From NCBI GenBank assembly GCA_026389585.1, contig JAPLHP010000095.1:1-40797 (forward strand): a stretch of 40,797 nucleotides of DNA. Direction: 5' to 3'. A program made the translations under genes and the position numbers. The DNA is from Chloroflexota bacterium. Its GTDB lineage: Bacteria > Chloroflexota > Dehalococcoidia > UBA2247 > RBG-13-53-26. Of the stretch, positions 6,572 through 15,068 are shown in pieces; position 1 is the first letter of the stretch; every line of letters starts with the position of its first letter. Under the pieces are notes generated by a model. It was given only the letters and a program-made list of their open reading frames with translations. It had not been told where the DNA came from and did no database searches.

Positions 6572-9312
6572 TTAACTTTGCCTCCGCTGTCACCATCAAT
6601 ACTCAGTATAAGCGCTTCATTCGGACAGTTGGCAATGGACACCGGGGTCTCCTGTCCAGCGCAGAGGTCATATTTGACCGACTCGCTCAACCCGTCGTCG
6701 TCTTCGGCGGAGGTCCCTGTCTTTTTCGGCCTGATCTTTCTGTAGACGTCTTTGGGGGCCCTTTTTCTATCGTCAATCGTCAAGAGCCGGTCGATGGTGA
6801 TGTCGAAAAGTCTCTCATTCTCTTCGAGATAGGGCTGGATCAATTTCCAGTCGGCATCCGTGATCTTGGCGAACTCGCCGCCATTGAGTTGCTCATCAAC
6901 CAGTTTCCGGTGCGGGTCGCGCACATAGATCGCACCGCCGGAGGCCAGGGAAAAGATATTGGACCCCGGATAAGGCGATTCATACTCCCGGATCGACCCG
7001 TCATTGTCATCAAAGCCGATGCCGTTCAGGATGACAAACCCGCCGCCGTCCAGCGGATCGCCAGCCATGAAGGATTCGGCCAGGTAGTCAAGGGCGGTGC
7101 CGTTGATGACCACGCGCGGCTTGCCGACGGCATTGACCAGGGGTCGTCCGGCGGCATTGCCCATGATATAGGCCGCGCCTCCCTTGGCGCCGTACATGAA
7201 TGTCTGCCCGACATCGCCGAAGACCACCAGCTTGCCCTCTTTCATGATCTGGCAGAGTTGATCCTGGGCGTTGCCGTGCACGTAGATCTCCATACCGTCG
7301 ATACCCGACGCCAGATAGTCGCCGGATGAGCCGTAGACGTCGATCCGCACGCCCTTGGTCGCCGGACCGCAGCCGCAGCCCGTAAACCGCTGGCCGCGGT
7401 ATTTGTACACGATGAAGCGTCGCCAGCCGAGTTTGCAGGCCTTGACTATCATCACTGCATCGCACTTGTCGCCTTCCGGCTCAAAATACTCCGCATCGAT
7501 GACAAGTATCTGATTGTTCTGCTGCGGCGCCCGCAGGGTATCACGGGTGGCGAAATCGATTTGACTGAACTGCGACGCCGTCTTTTCCGTAATCATGGGC
7601 GTGGCGGCCAGTATCTCATCCAGGTTGATTTTCAGGACATGCTGCACGGAGCTGCGCTTGATCCTGCCGGTATGGTAGCGCCGGTCGTTCAACAGGGTCA
7701 GGGCCGTGATGGCCGTTTGCTTGAAGGTATCATTTTTCAGGGCCTGACTTTTGATGATTTCAATCGCGAACCTGAAACTCACGGCATCAAATCCCCTCAT
7801 AGCGTCCCGGACACAGGCGAAAATCTTGTGCGCCGCAGAGGACGCGTCTGCTTCCACGAATAAACCACGGAGACTCTCTTCTATGGGCTTGCCTTCGGGC
7901 GTTGTTTCTTTCAAATCCTTCGAGATATCGCAGATGACCTTATCCTTGGCCGTTTCGATCACCTTCCCGAATTTGTCGGTACAGATGAGCTGCTTGTTGC
8001 CCGAACCGTCGCCGGCATCCTTCAGGCTGAAGATGAACGCGCCACCGTCGGTATGACTGCCGCCGCGGGCGTTCCAGTATTTGTCGGCAATGGGCCTAAA
8101 GCGCGGATCTTCCCGCTCCAGCGATATGAGCGTCGCATCGATGGCCTGTTTTTCCGAGCAGATCAGGCCGATCTTCACCTCGCCCTCCTGCAGGGCGAAC
8201 ACCTGCGGCCTGAGCATGGCCGTATCCGTGAGGCCGATCAGCTGGAACTGATCGTTCTGTACGTCATTGCGGGCGATGATGAAGAACCACGGCCCGTCGG
8301 GCGATGCATAGACGTGATGAGTCTGAATGGCCTTGTATAGCGCCTGCTTTTGTGCCGGCAGCATGTCGAAGTCCATCTCCGAGGTCGGCGCCATGGCCTC
8401 GATCAGGTATTCCAGGGGATATTTGTAGACCCTGCTCCACAGATCGAGCAGGAGCGCCGCCTGCTCCGTATCGGTCCGAAACAGGGGGTGGTAGTTGCGC
8501 TGTTTGAGATATTCGTAAACGGCCTGATAGTTGGCAAAGTCGCCGTTGTGCACGAGGGCCTCGTTGAGCGCGCTGAAGGGATGACAGCCGCCGGGATGCC
8601 AAACCCGGCCGCGGGTCGGATAGCGCTGGTGGGCCAGCCAGGCGTGGGCCTTGAAATCATCCAGTTTATAATAGCGGACGACGTTCTCGGCATAGCCGAC
8701 GATCTTCAGGATCATCATGTTCCGGCCATGGGACATGACAAAGGCCTTCTTTTCGCCGAGGGAGGCATAATATCGCGCGTTGATCCTGAAGCTGTTCTGA
8801 TAGACAAACTCGTCCTCGGCGTCGCGCCGGTCCAGGGAGATGAAATGGTTCTCCGCGATGAATTTATCCAGGACGTCGGCCTTGACACGGACGAAATAAC
8901 GCATAACATCCGGGGGCCTGACATCCAGACCGATACTGCGATGGTCATCGAGCGTGGCGAGCTTCTCGGATTTGTCAATCTTGAAGTAGGGCTTGATGAA
9001 GGTGTTTTCAAGCTCATCCGCCACGCCGGCATCCAGGAGGGCGATGTGGAACATGTAGTCCTCGTCCAGTACCTGCCTTGAAACACCGAGGGCCTCGGGG
9101 ATAAATCCGACGGCGCCAATGCCGCCGCCTTTCCCATTGCCCCGGTTATGCATCTGCACGGAAGGCTCGAAGATGTTTTTTCCGGTCACGGGGATGGAAC
9201 AGATAAATCCGGTGACGCCGCAGCCGCCTTCCTCTTCGGTGTTGGGGGCGAGAATCGGTGTCTGCCTGCACAGTTCAGTGCGTGAAGACAATATTCTTTC
9301 GGCATTATCCAT
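6568..9312 (-). CDS. glutamate synthase glutaminase domain fused to GXGXG domain, no FMN domain
   Basis: About 914 residues. The N-terminal class II amidotransferase domain has the processed nucleophile Cys in EEEGGCGVTGF (residue 31 from this start), a propeptide before it, and the loops HQRYPTRGRVWHPGGCHPF and ALVHNGDFANY near the middle of the domain. It releases ammonia from glutamine. A GXGXG beta-helix follows (about 635-865: GCGCGPATKGV, GDVGQTFMYGAKGG, NGTALDYLAESFMAGD). The central FMN/2-oxoglutarate domain of ordinary GltB is missing and is encoded separately just upstream. ATG 9312 is preferred because GGAG lies 10 bases upstream; ATG 9333 would add 7 residues. It overlaps the preceding gene and, by 4 bases, hisH. 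Fusion of the first and third GltB modules without the second is unusual. Confidence 0.9.
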   Translation of the reverse strand: MDNAERILSSRTELCRQTPILAPNTEEEGGCGVTGFICSIPVTGKNIFEPSVQMHNRGNGKGGGIGAVGFIPEALGVSRQVLDEDYMFHIALLDAGVADELENTFIKPYFKIDKSEKLATLDDHRSIGLDVRPPDVMRYFVRVKADVLDKFIAENHFISLDRRDAEDEFVYQNSFRINARYYASLGEKKAFVMSHGRNMMILKIVGYAENVVRYYKLDDFKAHAWLAHQRYPTRGRVWHPGGCHPFSALNEALVHNGDFANYQAVYEYLKQRNYHPLFRTDTEQAALLLDLWSRVYKYPLEYLIEAMAPTSEMDFDMLPAQKQALYKAIQTHHVYASPDGPWFFIIARNDVQNDQFQLIGLTDTAMLRPQVFALQEGEVKIGLICSEKQAIDATLISLEREDPRFRPIADKYWNARGGSHTDGGAFIFSLKDAGDGSGNKQLICTDKFGKVIETAKDKVICDISKDLKETTPEGKPIEESLRGLFVEADASSAAHKIFACVRDAMRGFDAVSFRFAIEIIKSQALKNDTFKQTAITALTLLNDRRYHTGRIKRSSVQHVLKINLDEILAATPMITEKTASQFSQIDFATRDTLRAPQQNNQILVIDAEYFEPEGDKCDAVMIVKACKLGWRRFIVYKYRGQRFTGCGCGPATKGVRIDVYGSSGDYLASGIDGMEIYVHGNAQDQLCQIMKEGKLVVFGDVGQTFMYGAKGGAAYIMGNAAGRPLVNAVGKPRVVINGTALDYLAESFMAGDPLDGGGFVILNGIGFDDNDGSIREYESPYPGSNIFSLASGGAIYVRDPHRKLVDEQLNGGEFAKITDADWKLIQPYLEENERLFDITIDRLLTIDDRKRAPKDVYRKIRPKKTGTSAEDDDGLSESVKYDLCAGQETPVSIANCPNEALILSIDGDSGGKVK

Positions 9313-10810
9313 TATGAGCAAACTCCGTTTCATGACTGTAATCTATATGCTCCAGCAAGTCCGTCCGTCCGACGAGTTCCTTGACGCTACGCATGCCGAA
9401 CCTCTGGAGGATCTCGACCAGCTGGACATTCCAGGCATGGTACATATTGACCAGGCGCTGTGTCGCCCAATCCTCGTCAAACAGGTCGGCCAGCTCGGAG
9501 TCCGTTGAGGCGATGCCCCGAGCGCAGCCACGTCCCGATTCACAGTTGCCGCAGCGGACGCACTCCAGCGATACCAACTCCGCCGTGCCGATAACTACCC
9601 CATCGGCACCCAGGCAGATGGCCTTGGCCAGGTCATGGGCGGTCCGGATGCCGCCGGAGGCGATGAGCGTCATGGCATCGCGGGCGCCCTCGTCCTTCAG
9701 AAAGTTATGGACCTTGGTGATGGCATACTCGATGGGCATGGCGATGTTCTTCTTGGCGATATCGGGCGCTGCCCCGGTGCCGCCGTAGCCGCCGTCGATA
9801 TGGATGATATGCGCGCCAGCATAGTACGAGCCCACGGCGACCATGTCCACGTCGTTGGGGGTTGAAACCTTGACGGATACCAGGGCGTTGGGGTTCATCT
9901 CCTTAACCCAGTCGATGTGCTTCTTGTGATCTTCGATAGAATACACCGAGTGGAACGGGAAGGGGGAAAACAGCGGGTAACCCTTGACGGCCTCGCGCAT
10001 TTTAGCCACGCTTTCCGTATTTTTTTCACCGAGAAGGTGCCCGCCGAGGCCGGGCTTGGCGCCCTGGGCATATTTGAACTCGATGATTTTTACCCGCTGG
10101 ATGGTCTCCTCGCGCACCCCGAACAGGCCGGTGGCGATCTGGGTGATCACGTGGTCATCGTACGGCTGGAGCATCTCGGGGTAGCCGCCCTCGCCGGTGC
10201 AGGTAAAGGTATTCCATATGGTCGCATTGCGCGCCTTGGAAACCATGGTAGGCAGGCTCACCGATCCGAAGGACATGCCGCCGCCGTAAACGGGGGTGGA
10301 AATGACCACGTTCGCCCGCCCGTCGTTTCTGCGGTTCAGCGGGATGGCGGTGGAGATCTCGGATTTATCCACCTGGGGTGGATGGGCGGGGAACTTGAAC
10401 CGCAGCTTGTCGAAGCCGCCGCCGGAATTGCCCACGTTATATTCGAGGTCGGTGCGCTGCGGCGGATAGCCGGTCTCGGCCATGATCCAGGTCCCAGTGA
10501 TCATGTCCGCGGTCCAGCGGAAGTCGCCCAGCGTCGCATACATGGGGTTCAACGACAGGCTCAAGGCCTTGCGCGGGCATTTGGCGACGCAGTAGAAATC
10601 CTTGCCCTGGCATTCGAAGCCGATGCATTTGTAGTCGATGGGCGGCTTGACCTTGTTATGCCCCTCGACCCTTTCATGCACGCCGTAAGGGCATGCCCTG
10701 GCACACGTACCGCAGTTGATGCAGGCATCGGAGCGGGTGACCTTGTATTTCGGCACCTGGTGCTTGAACCTGGAAGGCATCTTTCTGATTTTTACGGTTG
10801 ATGGTTTCAT
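9305..10810 (-). CDS. glutamate synthase FMN/2-oxoglutarate domain protein with N-terminal ferredoxin domain
   Basis: A 501-residue archaeal-type GltB2. The N-terminal ferredoxin domain has one standard 4Fe-4S motif (C30, C33, C36, C40: CINCGTCARACP) and an unusual second motif (CIGFECQGKDFYCVAKCP). The FMN barrel follows (about 165-460), with STPVYGGGMSFGSVS, GEGGYPEM, KPGLGGHL, IDGGYGGTGAAP and ASGGIRTAHDLAKA. A further cysteine cluster, CVRCGNCESGRGC, matches the 3Fe-4S region of GltB. It would reduce 2-iminoglutarate to glutamate using reduced FMN. Its ATG overlaps the upstream gene by 4 bases (ATGA). No NADPH-oxidising GltD is in the window, so electrons must come from ferredoxin or from the neighbouring FAD/Fe-S protein (inference). 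Confidence 0.9.
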   Translation of the reverse strand: MKPSTVKIRKMPSRFKHQVPKYKVTRSDACINCGTCARACPYGVHERVEGHNKVKPPIDYKCIGFECQGKDFYCVAKCPRKALSLSLNPMYATLGDFRWTADMITGTWIMAETGYPPQRTDLEYNVGNSGGGFDKLRFKFPAHPPQVDKSEISTAIPLNRRNDGRANVVISTPVYGGGMSFGSVSLPTMVSKARNATIWNTFTCTGEGGYPEMLQPYDDHVITQIATGLFGVREETIQRVKIIEFKYAQGAKPGLGGHLLGEKNTESVAKMREAVKGYPLFSPFPFHSVYSIEDHKKHIDWVKEMNPNALVSVKVSTPNDVDMVAVGSYYAGAHIIHIDGGYGGTGAAPDIAKKNIAMPIEYAITKVHNFLKDEGARDAMTLIASGGIRTAHDLAKAICLGADGVVIGTAELVSLECVRCGNCESGRGCARGIASTDSELADLFDEDWATQRLVNMYHAWNVQLVEILQRFGMRSVKELVGRTDLLEHIDYSHETEFAHNG

Positions 10811-12216
10811 ACGCTCACTGCTTCTCTTTTTTTAAATAGTTTTCCAAAGGTGTCTTTGTCTATTTCTTCAAAGAATATGGCCCGGCCGCTTTCTCCCCGC
10901 AGACGACGGGCCTCGCGAATACCCATGGCACCCATCATCTCCAGTATCTGCGAATGCCAGGCCCCCATGAGGTTAACGATCCGCTGGGTGACGATGGGGA
11001 GCGGAATTTTACCAAGCCCTTCCGGGAAAATCAGCAATTTCTCCGGCTCCTCATAGATCCTGGCACCCAGAGCAATCATGAGCGGTATGTCTATGGCCGT
11101 CAGGTCGGCGCCGCAGAGCATGGCCTTGGGCACGTGCTCCGCCATGGCGATACCGCCCGAGGCGATAAGGGTGATCTCATCGCGGATCCGGTCTTCCACC
11201 AGCCTCAGGTGGACGGCCCGGATAATGTCCTTGAGGAGACGCCGATCCGATCCCGCCGAACCGTTGAGCTCCTGGCCGCGGTAATCGGCCACGATGTGGA
11301 TGATCTCCGCGCCGCTGTGCGCCAGCTTGGCAACGATGCCTTCCACGTCGTTCATGGCTGGGATGCGTATGATGGTAAGGGCATCGCTGAGCTTTTTGAT
11401 CTTTTTCTTCAGGCCCGGAAAATCGTTCAGCACCGCATCGCTATATTCGATGGACACGAGGCGCGCCTTTTTTAGTACGGCCTTATGCGTGTCGATTTCT
11501 GTGGGCGCAAGGCAGGGGATGATGTTGTCGCGATATTTCTCGACCCTGGGTGTGATGTCGGCCGCCGGCATGATGATGCAGGTGCTGATCTCTGCGGCCG
11601 CCTTTACCAGGGCCTCCTTGACATTCGAACTCAGATTATCCGCCGGGGTATCGAAGAGGATGGGTATGGGGAGATCGACGGTATCCGGGACCGTCGATGC
11701 CAACTGCCCGTCCGCATCAAAGGTCAGGTGATTGAGTTTGCGGCCCAGGTCAACGGAGGTGCTGATATATTCCCGTCCGTGGATCCCGTCGCGGGTCGGA
11801 CGCACGATCTCGGACATGTCGGTCCACATGCTGTCGAAACCCGTTCCGGTAAACGGTCCGCGGTAACCGGCACCGGAAACGGGGACCTTTCCGTCCTCGG
11901 CCTGCTTCCAGAGGCTGATCAACATATCGGGTTTCCAGAACGCACCGCCGATATTGGTAAAATCCTTATCAAGGGATTTCTCCAGGGCCCCCCGCGGGCA
12001 CTCCTGGATGCAGCGGAAACAGTTCCTGCATACCACGGTGTTCGGGTCTGCCATCTTGCGCGGATCGTCTTTGCGGCGTTTGTGCGCTTCATAGATACAA
12101 ACCTTCGTGCATTTGCCGCAATTGATGCAGTTTTCCCCCCGCACGATCTTGAATTTAAATACATAGTCCAGATCGAGGGGTGTAATCTTGGGGTGAATGT
12201 GATATTTCTTTGGCAT
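10807..12216 (-). CDS. degenerate paralog of the glutamate synthase FMN domain, with two intact 4Fe-4S motifs
   Basis: 469 residues with the same layout as its downstream neighbour: ferredoxin motifs at C30-C33-C36-C40 and C63-C66-C69-C73 are both intact, and a barrel domain follows. The catalytic signatures are lost. Where the active copy reads IDGGYGGTGAAP this one reads VADYRGQELNGSAG, the GGGMSFGS loop is replaced, and the late cysteine cluster is missing (IALGARIYEEPEKLL). The segment ASGGIAMAEHVPKAMLCGAD and the C-terminal region (NLMGAWHSQILEMMGAMGIREARRL) still align. I infer a pseudoenzyme that carries electrons through its iron-sulfur clusters and pairs with the active copy. It is cotranscribed between the FAD oxidase and the active FMN subunit. 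Confidence 0.78.
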   Translation of the reverse strand: MPKKYHIHPKITPLDLDYVFKFKIVRGENCINCGKCTKVCIYEAHKRRKDDPRKMADPNTVVCRNCFRCIQECPRGALEKSLDKDFTNIGGAFWKPDMLISLWKQAEDGKVPVSGAGYRGPFTGTGFDSMWTDMSEIVRPTRDGIHGREYISTSVDLGRKLNHLTFDADGQLASTVPDTVDLPIPILFDTPADNLSSNVKEALVKAAAEISTCIIMPAADITPRVEKYRDNIIPCLAPTEIDTHKAVLKKARLVSIEYSDAVLNDFPGLKKKIKKLSDALTIIRIPAMNDVEGIVAKLAHSGAEIIHIVADYRGQELNGSAGSDRRLLKDIIRAVHLRLVEDRIRDEITLIASGGIAMAEHVPKAMLCGADLTAIDIPLMIALGARIYEEPEKLLIFPEGLGKIPLPIVTQRIVNLMGAWHSQILEMMGAMGIREARRLRGESGRAIFFEEIDKDTFGKLFKKREAVSV

Positions 12217-12258
12217 AGTCTTTATCCGTCTTTTTAGATTCTGTTTATATACGGAGGT

Positions 12259-14100
12259 TCAGCTGTTCTGCTCCACCATATCCCAGTACTCCTTGCTGGC
12301 ATCGACCTTTTTCAGAAATTCCGCGATCTGAGCCTCCGGCCGGCCGAATTGACCTTCAAGCCTTTTTTCCAGGGCGTCCCAGAGCATCATCAGCTCGAGG
12401 TTGGTCTGGCATATCTCCTCGCAGGCCTTGCAGTGCATACACATGAAGGCATTGGCGGCTTCCTCCCGCGTCACGGCCTGGCCGGCAAGAAGTTTCTTGG
12501 CCAGGGCGATCTTCCCTTTGGCCGTTGCAGCTTCATTTTGGGTGACAAGATAGGCCGGGCATACCGCTATGCAGTTTCCACATTTGGCGCACGCATGGGT
12601 GCTGAGCTCGAAATCCAGGCTGTCAATCTTCTTATCGTCTCCCAGAAGGGTTGTGGCGACTTTCCCGATCACAGGCGCCATCAGCACCATGAGCTGCATG
12701 GAAGGACCGAAAACGGCTGGATGGAAGATCAGGGCGGAGATCCCCTTTGAACCGACGCTGAAGAATTTGCCCGGGTTCAGGATATTGTTGGGGTCCACCC
12801 GGGCCTTGTAGTCCTTCAGGTCGCGCAGTTTGGCACTGCTGTACAGGTTATGGATAAAGGCGGCATTCCAGAGGCCAAGCCCGTATGGTTCCGCACCCAG
12901 CGCCACCGCGGCCTTGGTGAGTATGGAAACCAGGGGCAGGTTGATATAATATTTCTTGGTCCTGGAATCGCACAGGAAGGTGGACATGATGAGCGCCTTA
13001 TGGGCATCGATGATGTAGGAGTCGATACAGATCTCCACCCCGAAATGGCCGCCTATCTTCTTGGCCTTTTCGATAAAGGCGGCGGCCGACGTAATCGGGA
13101 TGATGATTTCACTGGCCAGGATGGTCGGCCCCAGGCGCTTGATCTTCATGCCGAACAGGCGCTCGTTCCAGAGGTAGCTCGCAACGTAGCGGGGCGCTTC
13201 TTCAATGCTGCCGTTTCGAGCCATGGATTTTACGAAATGCTCTTCATCCTCGGCGCTGCCGAACTCCACCATAACGGCGGCGCTCTTCTTGAATATGCCG
13301 GCCCGCATGATCTCGTTGGTATCGGCCAGTTGATTTTCATCCAAAAACCGGATGACATTGGGGTTGAGCTGCGCGGCGCTCAGATCTCTTACGAACCGGC
13401 CGATGAAGGCAAAGGCCTCCTTGTCGCTCGGAAAATACAGGAGATGGGGGTATGAACCCTGAGGAACATCCCGCAACTTTAGGGTTACCTCAACCACGAT
13501 GCCGAACTCTCCCTCGGTGGAGACGAAGTAGGTGAAATCACGGTCCGATGGGGATAGCTGCTTGACCTCGCCGGTGCCCGTGACGACCGTCATGGACACG
13601 ATCTGTTTCGACAAGTGGCCGTACTTGAAGCTGTTGATGCCATATCCTCCGGTCGAGATCCAGCCGCCCACCGTGGAAAACTTGCTTGAGGGGTATGTCA
13701 TCAGACACAAGCCCTCTTTCTTGGCCATGATGTCGATATCGCTCCAACGGGCGCCCGCTTCTACGGTAACGGTCTTTTGGGCAGTGTTGATCGCCACGAT
13801 CTTCCGGAAGGGGGACAGGTCGATAACGATTCCCGCGTTGGTCGGGATGACGCCGCCGAAGCCCCACGAGGCGGCGCCTCTCGGCACCACGGGGATTTTC
13901 AGATCGTTGGCAAACGCCAGGACCTTTTCTATCTCATCTACATTTTTAGGCTGGACGACGAAATCGGGTAACGTCTTAAAAAACGTTTTGGTCATGATCA
14001 GCGGTACATCACCGATGTCATAACTGTACATCTCTCTTTCTGCCGCATTGTCGATGATTTTTATATCGCCCGCGATCTTTATGAGCTCATCTGTCTTCAT
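12259..14100 (-). CDS. FAD-linked oxidase fused to a C-terminal two-cluster ferredoxin domain (GlcD/GlcF-like)
   Basis: 613 residues. Residues about 30-210 form a PCMH-type FAD-binding domain (VVPRGAASWGFGGVIP, TVEAGARWSDIDIMA, STVGGWISTGGYGINSF). The FAD-linked oxidase C-terminal domain follows, ending near RVDPNNILNPGKFF. The C-terminus carries two 4Fe-4S motifs (CAKCGNCIAVCPAYL and CMHCKACEEICQTNL), as in GlcF but without the later cysteine-rich CCG domains. Such proteins oxidise 2-hydroxyacids (lactate, glycolate) and pass electrons to iron-sulfur carriers. It is the first gene of the minus-strand operon leading to the glutamate synthase subunits, 42 bases upstream of the pseudo-subunit. 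It may therefore feed electrons into glutamate synthesis; this is inference. The ribosome site is weak (GAAGAGAC). Confidence 0.85.
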   Translation of the reverse strand: MKTDELIKIAGDIKIIDNAAEREMYSYDIGDVPLIMTKTFFKTLPDFVVQPKNVDEIEKVLAFANDLKIPVVPRGAASWGFGGVIPTNAGIVIDLSPFRKIVAINTAQKTVTVEAGARWSDIDIMAKKEGLCLMTYPSSKFSTVGGWISTGGYGINSFKYGHLSKQIVSMTVVTGTGEVKQLSPSDRDFTYFVSTEGEFGIVVEVTLKLRDVPQGSYPHLLYFPSDKEAFAFIGRFVRDLSAAQLNPNVIRFLDENQLADTNEIMRAGIFKKSAAVMVEFGSAEDEEHFVKSMARNGSIEEAPRYVASYLWNERLFGMKIKRLGPTILASEIIIPITSAAAFIEKAKKIGGHFGVEICIDSYIIDAHKALIMSTFLCDSRTKKYYINLPLVSILTKAAVALGAEPYGLGLWNAAFIHNLYSSAKLRDLKDYKARVDPNNILNPGKFFSVGSKGISALIFHPAVFGPSMQLMVLMAPVIGKVATTLLGDDKKIDSLDFELSTHACAKCGNCIAVCPAYLVTQNEAATAKGKIALAKKLLAGQAVTREEAANAFMCMHCKACEEICQTNLELMMLWDALEKRLEGQFGRPEAQIAEFLKKVDASKEYWDMVEQNS

Positions 14101-14138
14101 AGTTTATAAGTCTCTTCACTCGCTATCTATAGTGATAT

Positions 14139-14153
14139 GGGATCAATGATCCC
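14139..14153. promoter_or_regulatory. perfect palindrome upstream of the FAD oxidase operon
   Basis: GGGATCA-A-TGATCCC, 7-bp arms around a single base, about 40 bases upstream of the first gene of the minus-strand operon. It looks like a dimeric repressor site. No protein can be assigned from sequence; the nearby NrpR proteins are candidates only by context. Confidence 0.4.
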
Positions 14154-14181
14154 CTTTGTCTCACGTACCTAGTAGCGGTAT

Positions 14182-14199
14182 GCGGCAACCGCTTGCCGC
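14182..14199. other. short hairpin in the pdxT-FAD oxidase intergenic region
   Basis: GCGGCAA-CCGC-TTGCCGC, a 7-bp stem with a 4-base loop, about 145 bases beyond the pdxT stop. No T-run follows on the minus strand, so it is not a clear intrinsic terminator. The rest of 14,101-14,343 shows no gene. Confidence 0.4.
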
Positions 14200-14343
14200 T
14201 TCCTATAAAGTACCACGTTTTGTTAGTGCTGTCAAGATCCCTCCAACAAGGAAATAGGGAACCGGGGAGGCTGCCGACGGCAAATAAGAATCAGGTTGTG
14301 CCCAAAACCAGGAAGTATCTAATGCAGGGGAAAGAGGCTGTAT

Positions 14344-14958
14344 TCAGTGTAAACCAACGACATCGAGGAAATATTTGTGGAATCTCAGGTCAGCCGTCAG
14401 TTCAGGATGAAAGGCAGCGGCTATCAACTTACCTTGTCTGGCAGCTACGGTGGTACCGTTGGATAGTTTGCCCAATATTTCCACCGTCGAGTTTGCCTTT
14501 TCAATGATCGGGGCACGGATGAAGACTGCATGAAAAGGCTGTTTGCCTAGAACCGGTATCTCTAAATCGGTCTCAAAGCTATCGATCTGGCTCCCAAAGG
14601 CATTGCGTCTCACTGTGATATCCATCAGCCCCAGGGTCCGGAGGGGAAAGCCAGGCACCGTCTTCGCCAAAAGGATCATGCCAGCACAAGTTCCCATTAT
14701 CGGGAACCCCGCTTCGGCCAGATTCTTGATCGGCTGCATCAAGTAGAGGTCCAGCATTAGCCGGCTCATAGTAGTACTCTCGCCCCCAGGGATAATGAGG
14801 CCATTAAGGCCATCCAACTCCTCGGGCAGGCGCACCGGAGAAGCCTCCACATCCAACTGCTGAAGAACCTGAATATGTTCTATAAAGGCTCCCTGTAAAG
14901 CCAGGACTCCAATTTTCATCCTCTTTGTTTGTTTCTTCTTGCCCTGCGGACTTGACAA
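14344..14958 (-). CDS. pdxT: pyridoxal 5'-phosphate synthase glutaminase subunit
   Basis: PdxT hydrolyses glutamine and channels ammonia to PdxS for vitamin B6 synthesis. All hallmarks are present: KIGVLALQGAFIEH, IIPGGESTTMSRLM, the nucleophile in MGTCAGMILL, and the His/Glu pair in AAFHPELTADLRFHKYFL. The start is uncertain. TTG at 14958 has GAGGA 8 bases upstream and gives a Lys-rich leader. ATG at 14919 gives the typical MKIGVLALQ start, but AAGAGG directly touches it. No pdxS is in the window. It is transcribed divergently from the second hisF, adding another glutamine amidotransferase to the locus. Confidence 0.93.
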   Translation of the reverse strand: MSSPQGKKKQTKRMKIGVLALQGAFIEHIQVLQQLDVEASPVRLPEELDGLNGLIIPGGESTTMSRLMLDLYLMQPIKNLAEAGFPIMGTCAGMILLAKTVPGFPLRTLGLMDITVRRNAFGSQIDSFETDLEIPVLGKQPFHAVFIRAPIIEKANSTVEILGKLSNGTTVAARQGKLIAAAFHPELTADLRFHKYFLDVVGLH

Positions 14959-15018
14959 AACCGATTCCTCTATCCTAGACTAGGCAAACGGTTACCTATG
15001 GCACTATTAAGTTTGCCT
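14952..15018 (+). promoter_or_regulatory. promoter and candidate operator for the hisF2-nuoEFG-glutamate synthase operon
   Basis: TTGACA at 14952-14957 and TAGACT at 14976-14981 (18-base spacer) form a plausible sigma-70-like promoter on the plus strand. A perfect inverted repeat, AGGCAAAC at 14982-14989 and GTTTGCCT at 15011-15018, lies over and just after the predicted start site, where a repressor would act. The -35 overlaps the 5' end of pdxT. Predicted by eye only. Confidence 0.45.
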
Positions 15019-15068
15019 GCACTCCACAGGTCATTATACCGAACTTCATCATGAGGGGGCAAAGAGAA

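Noticed and set aside
9917-10801. Open frame of 294 codons on the plus strand
   Set aside because: Antisense to the glutamate synthase FMN subunit. The long openness reflects the GC-rich codons of the real gene.
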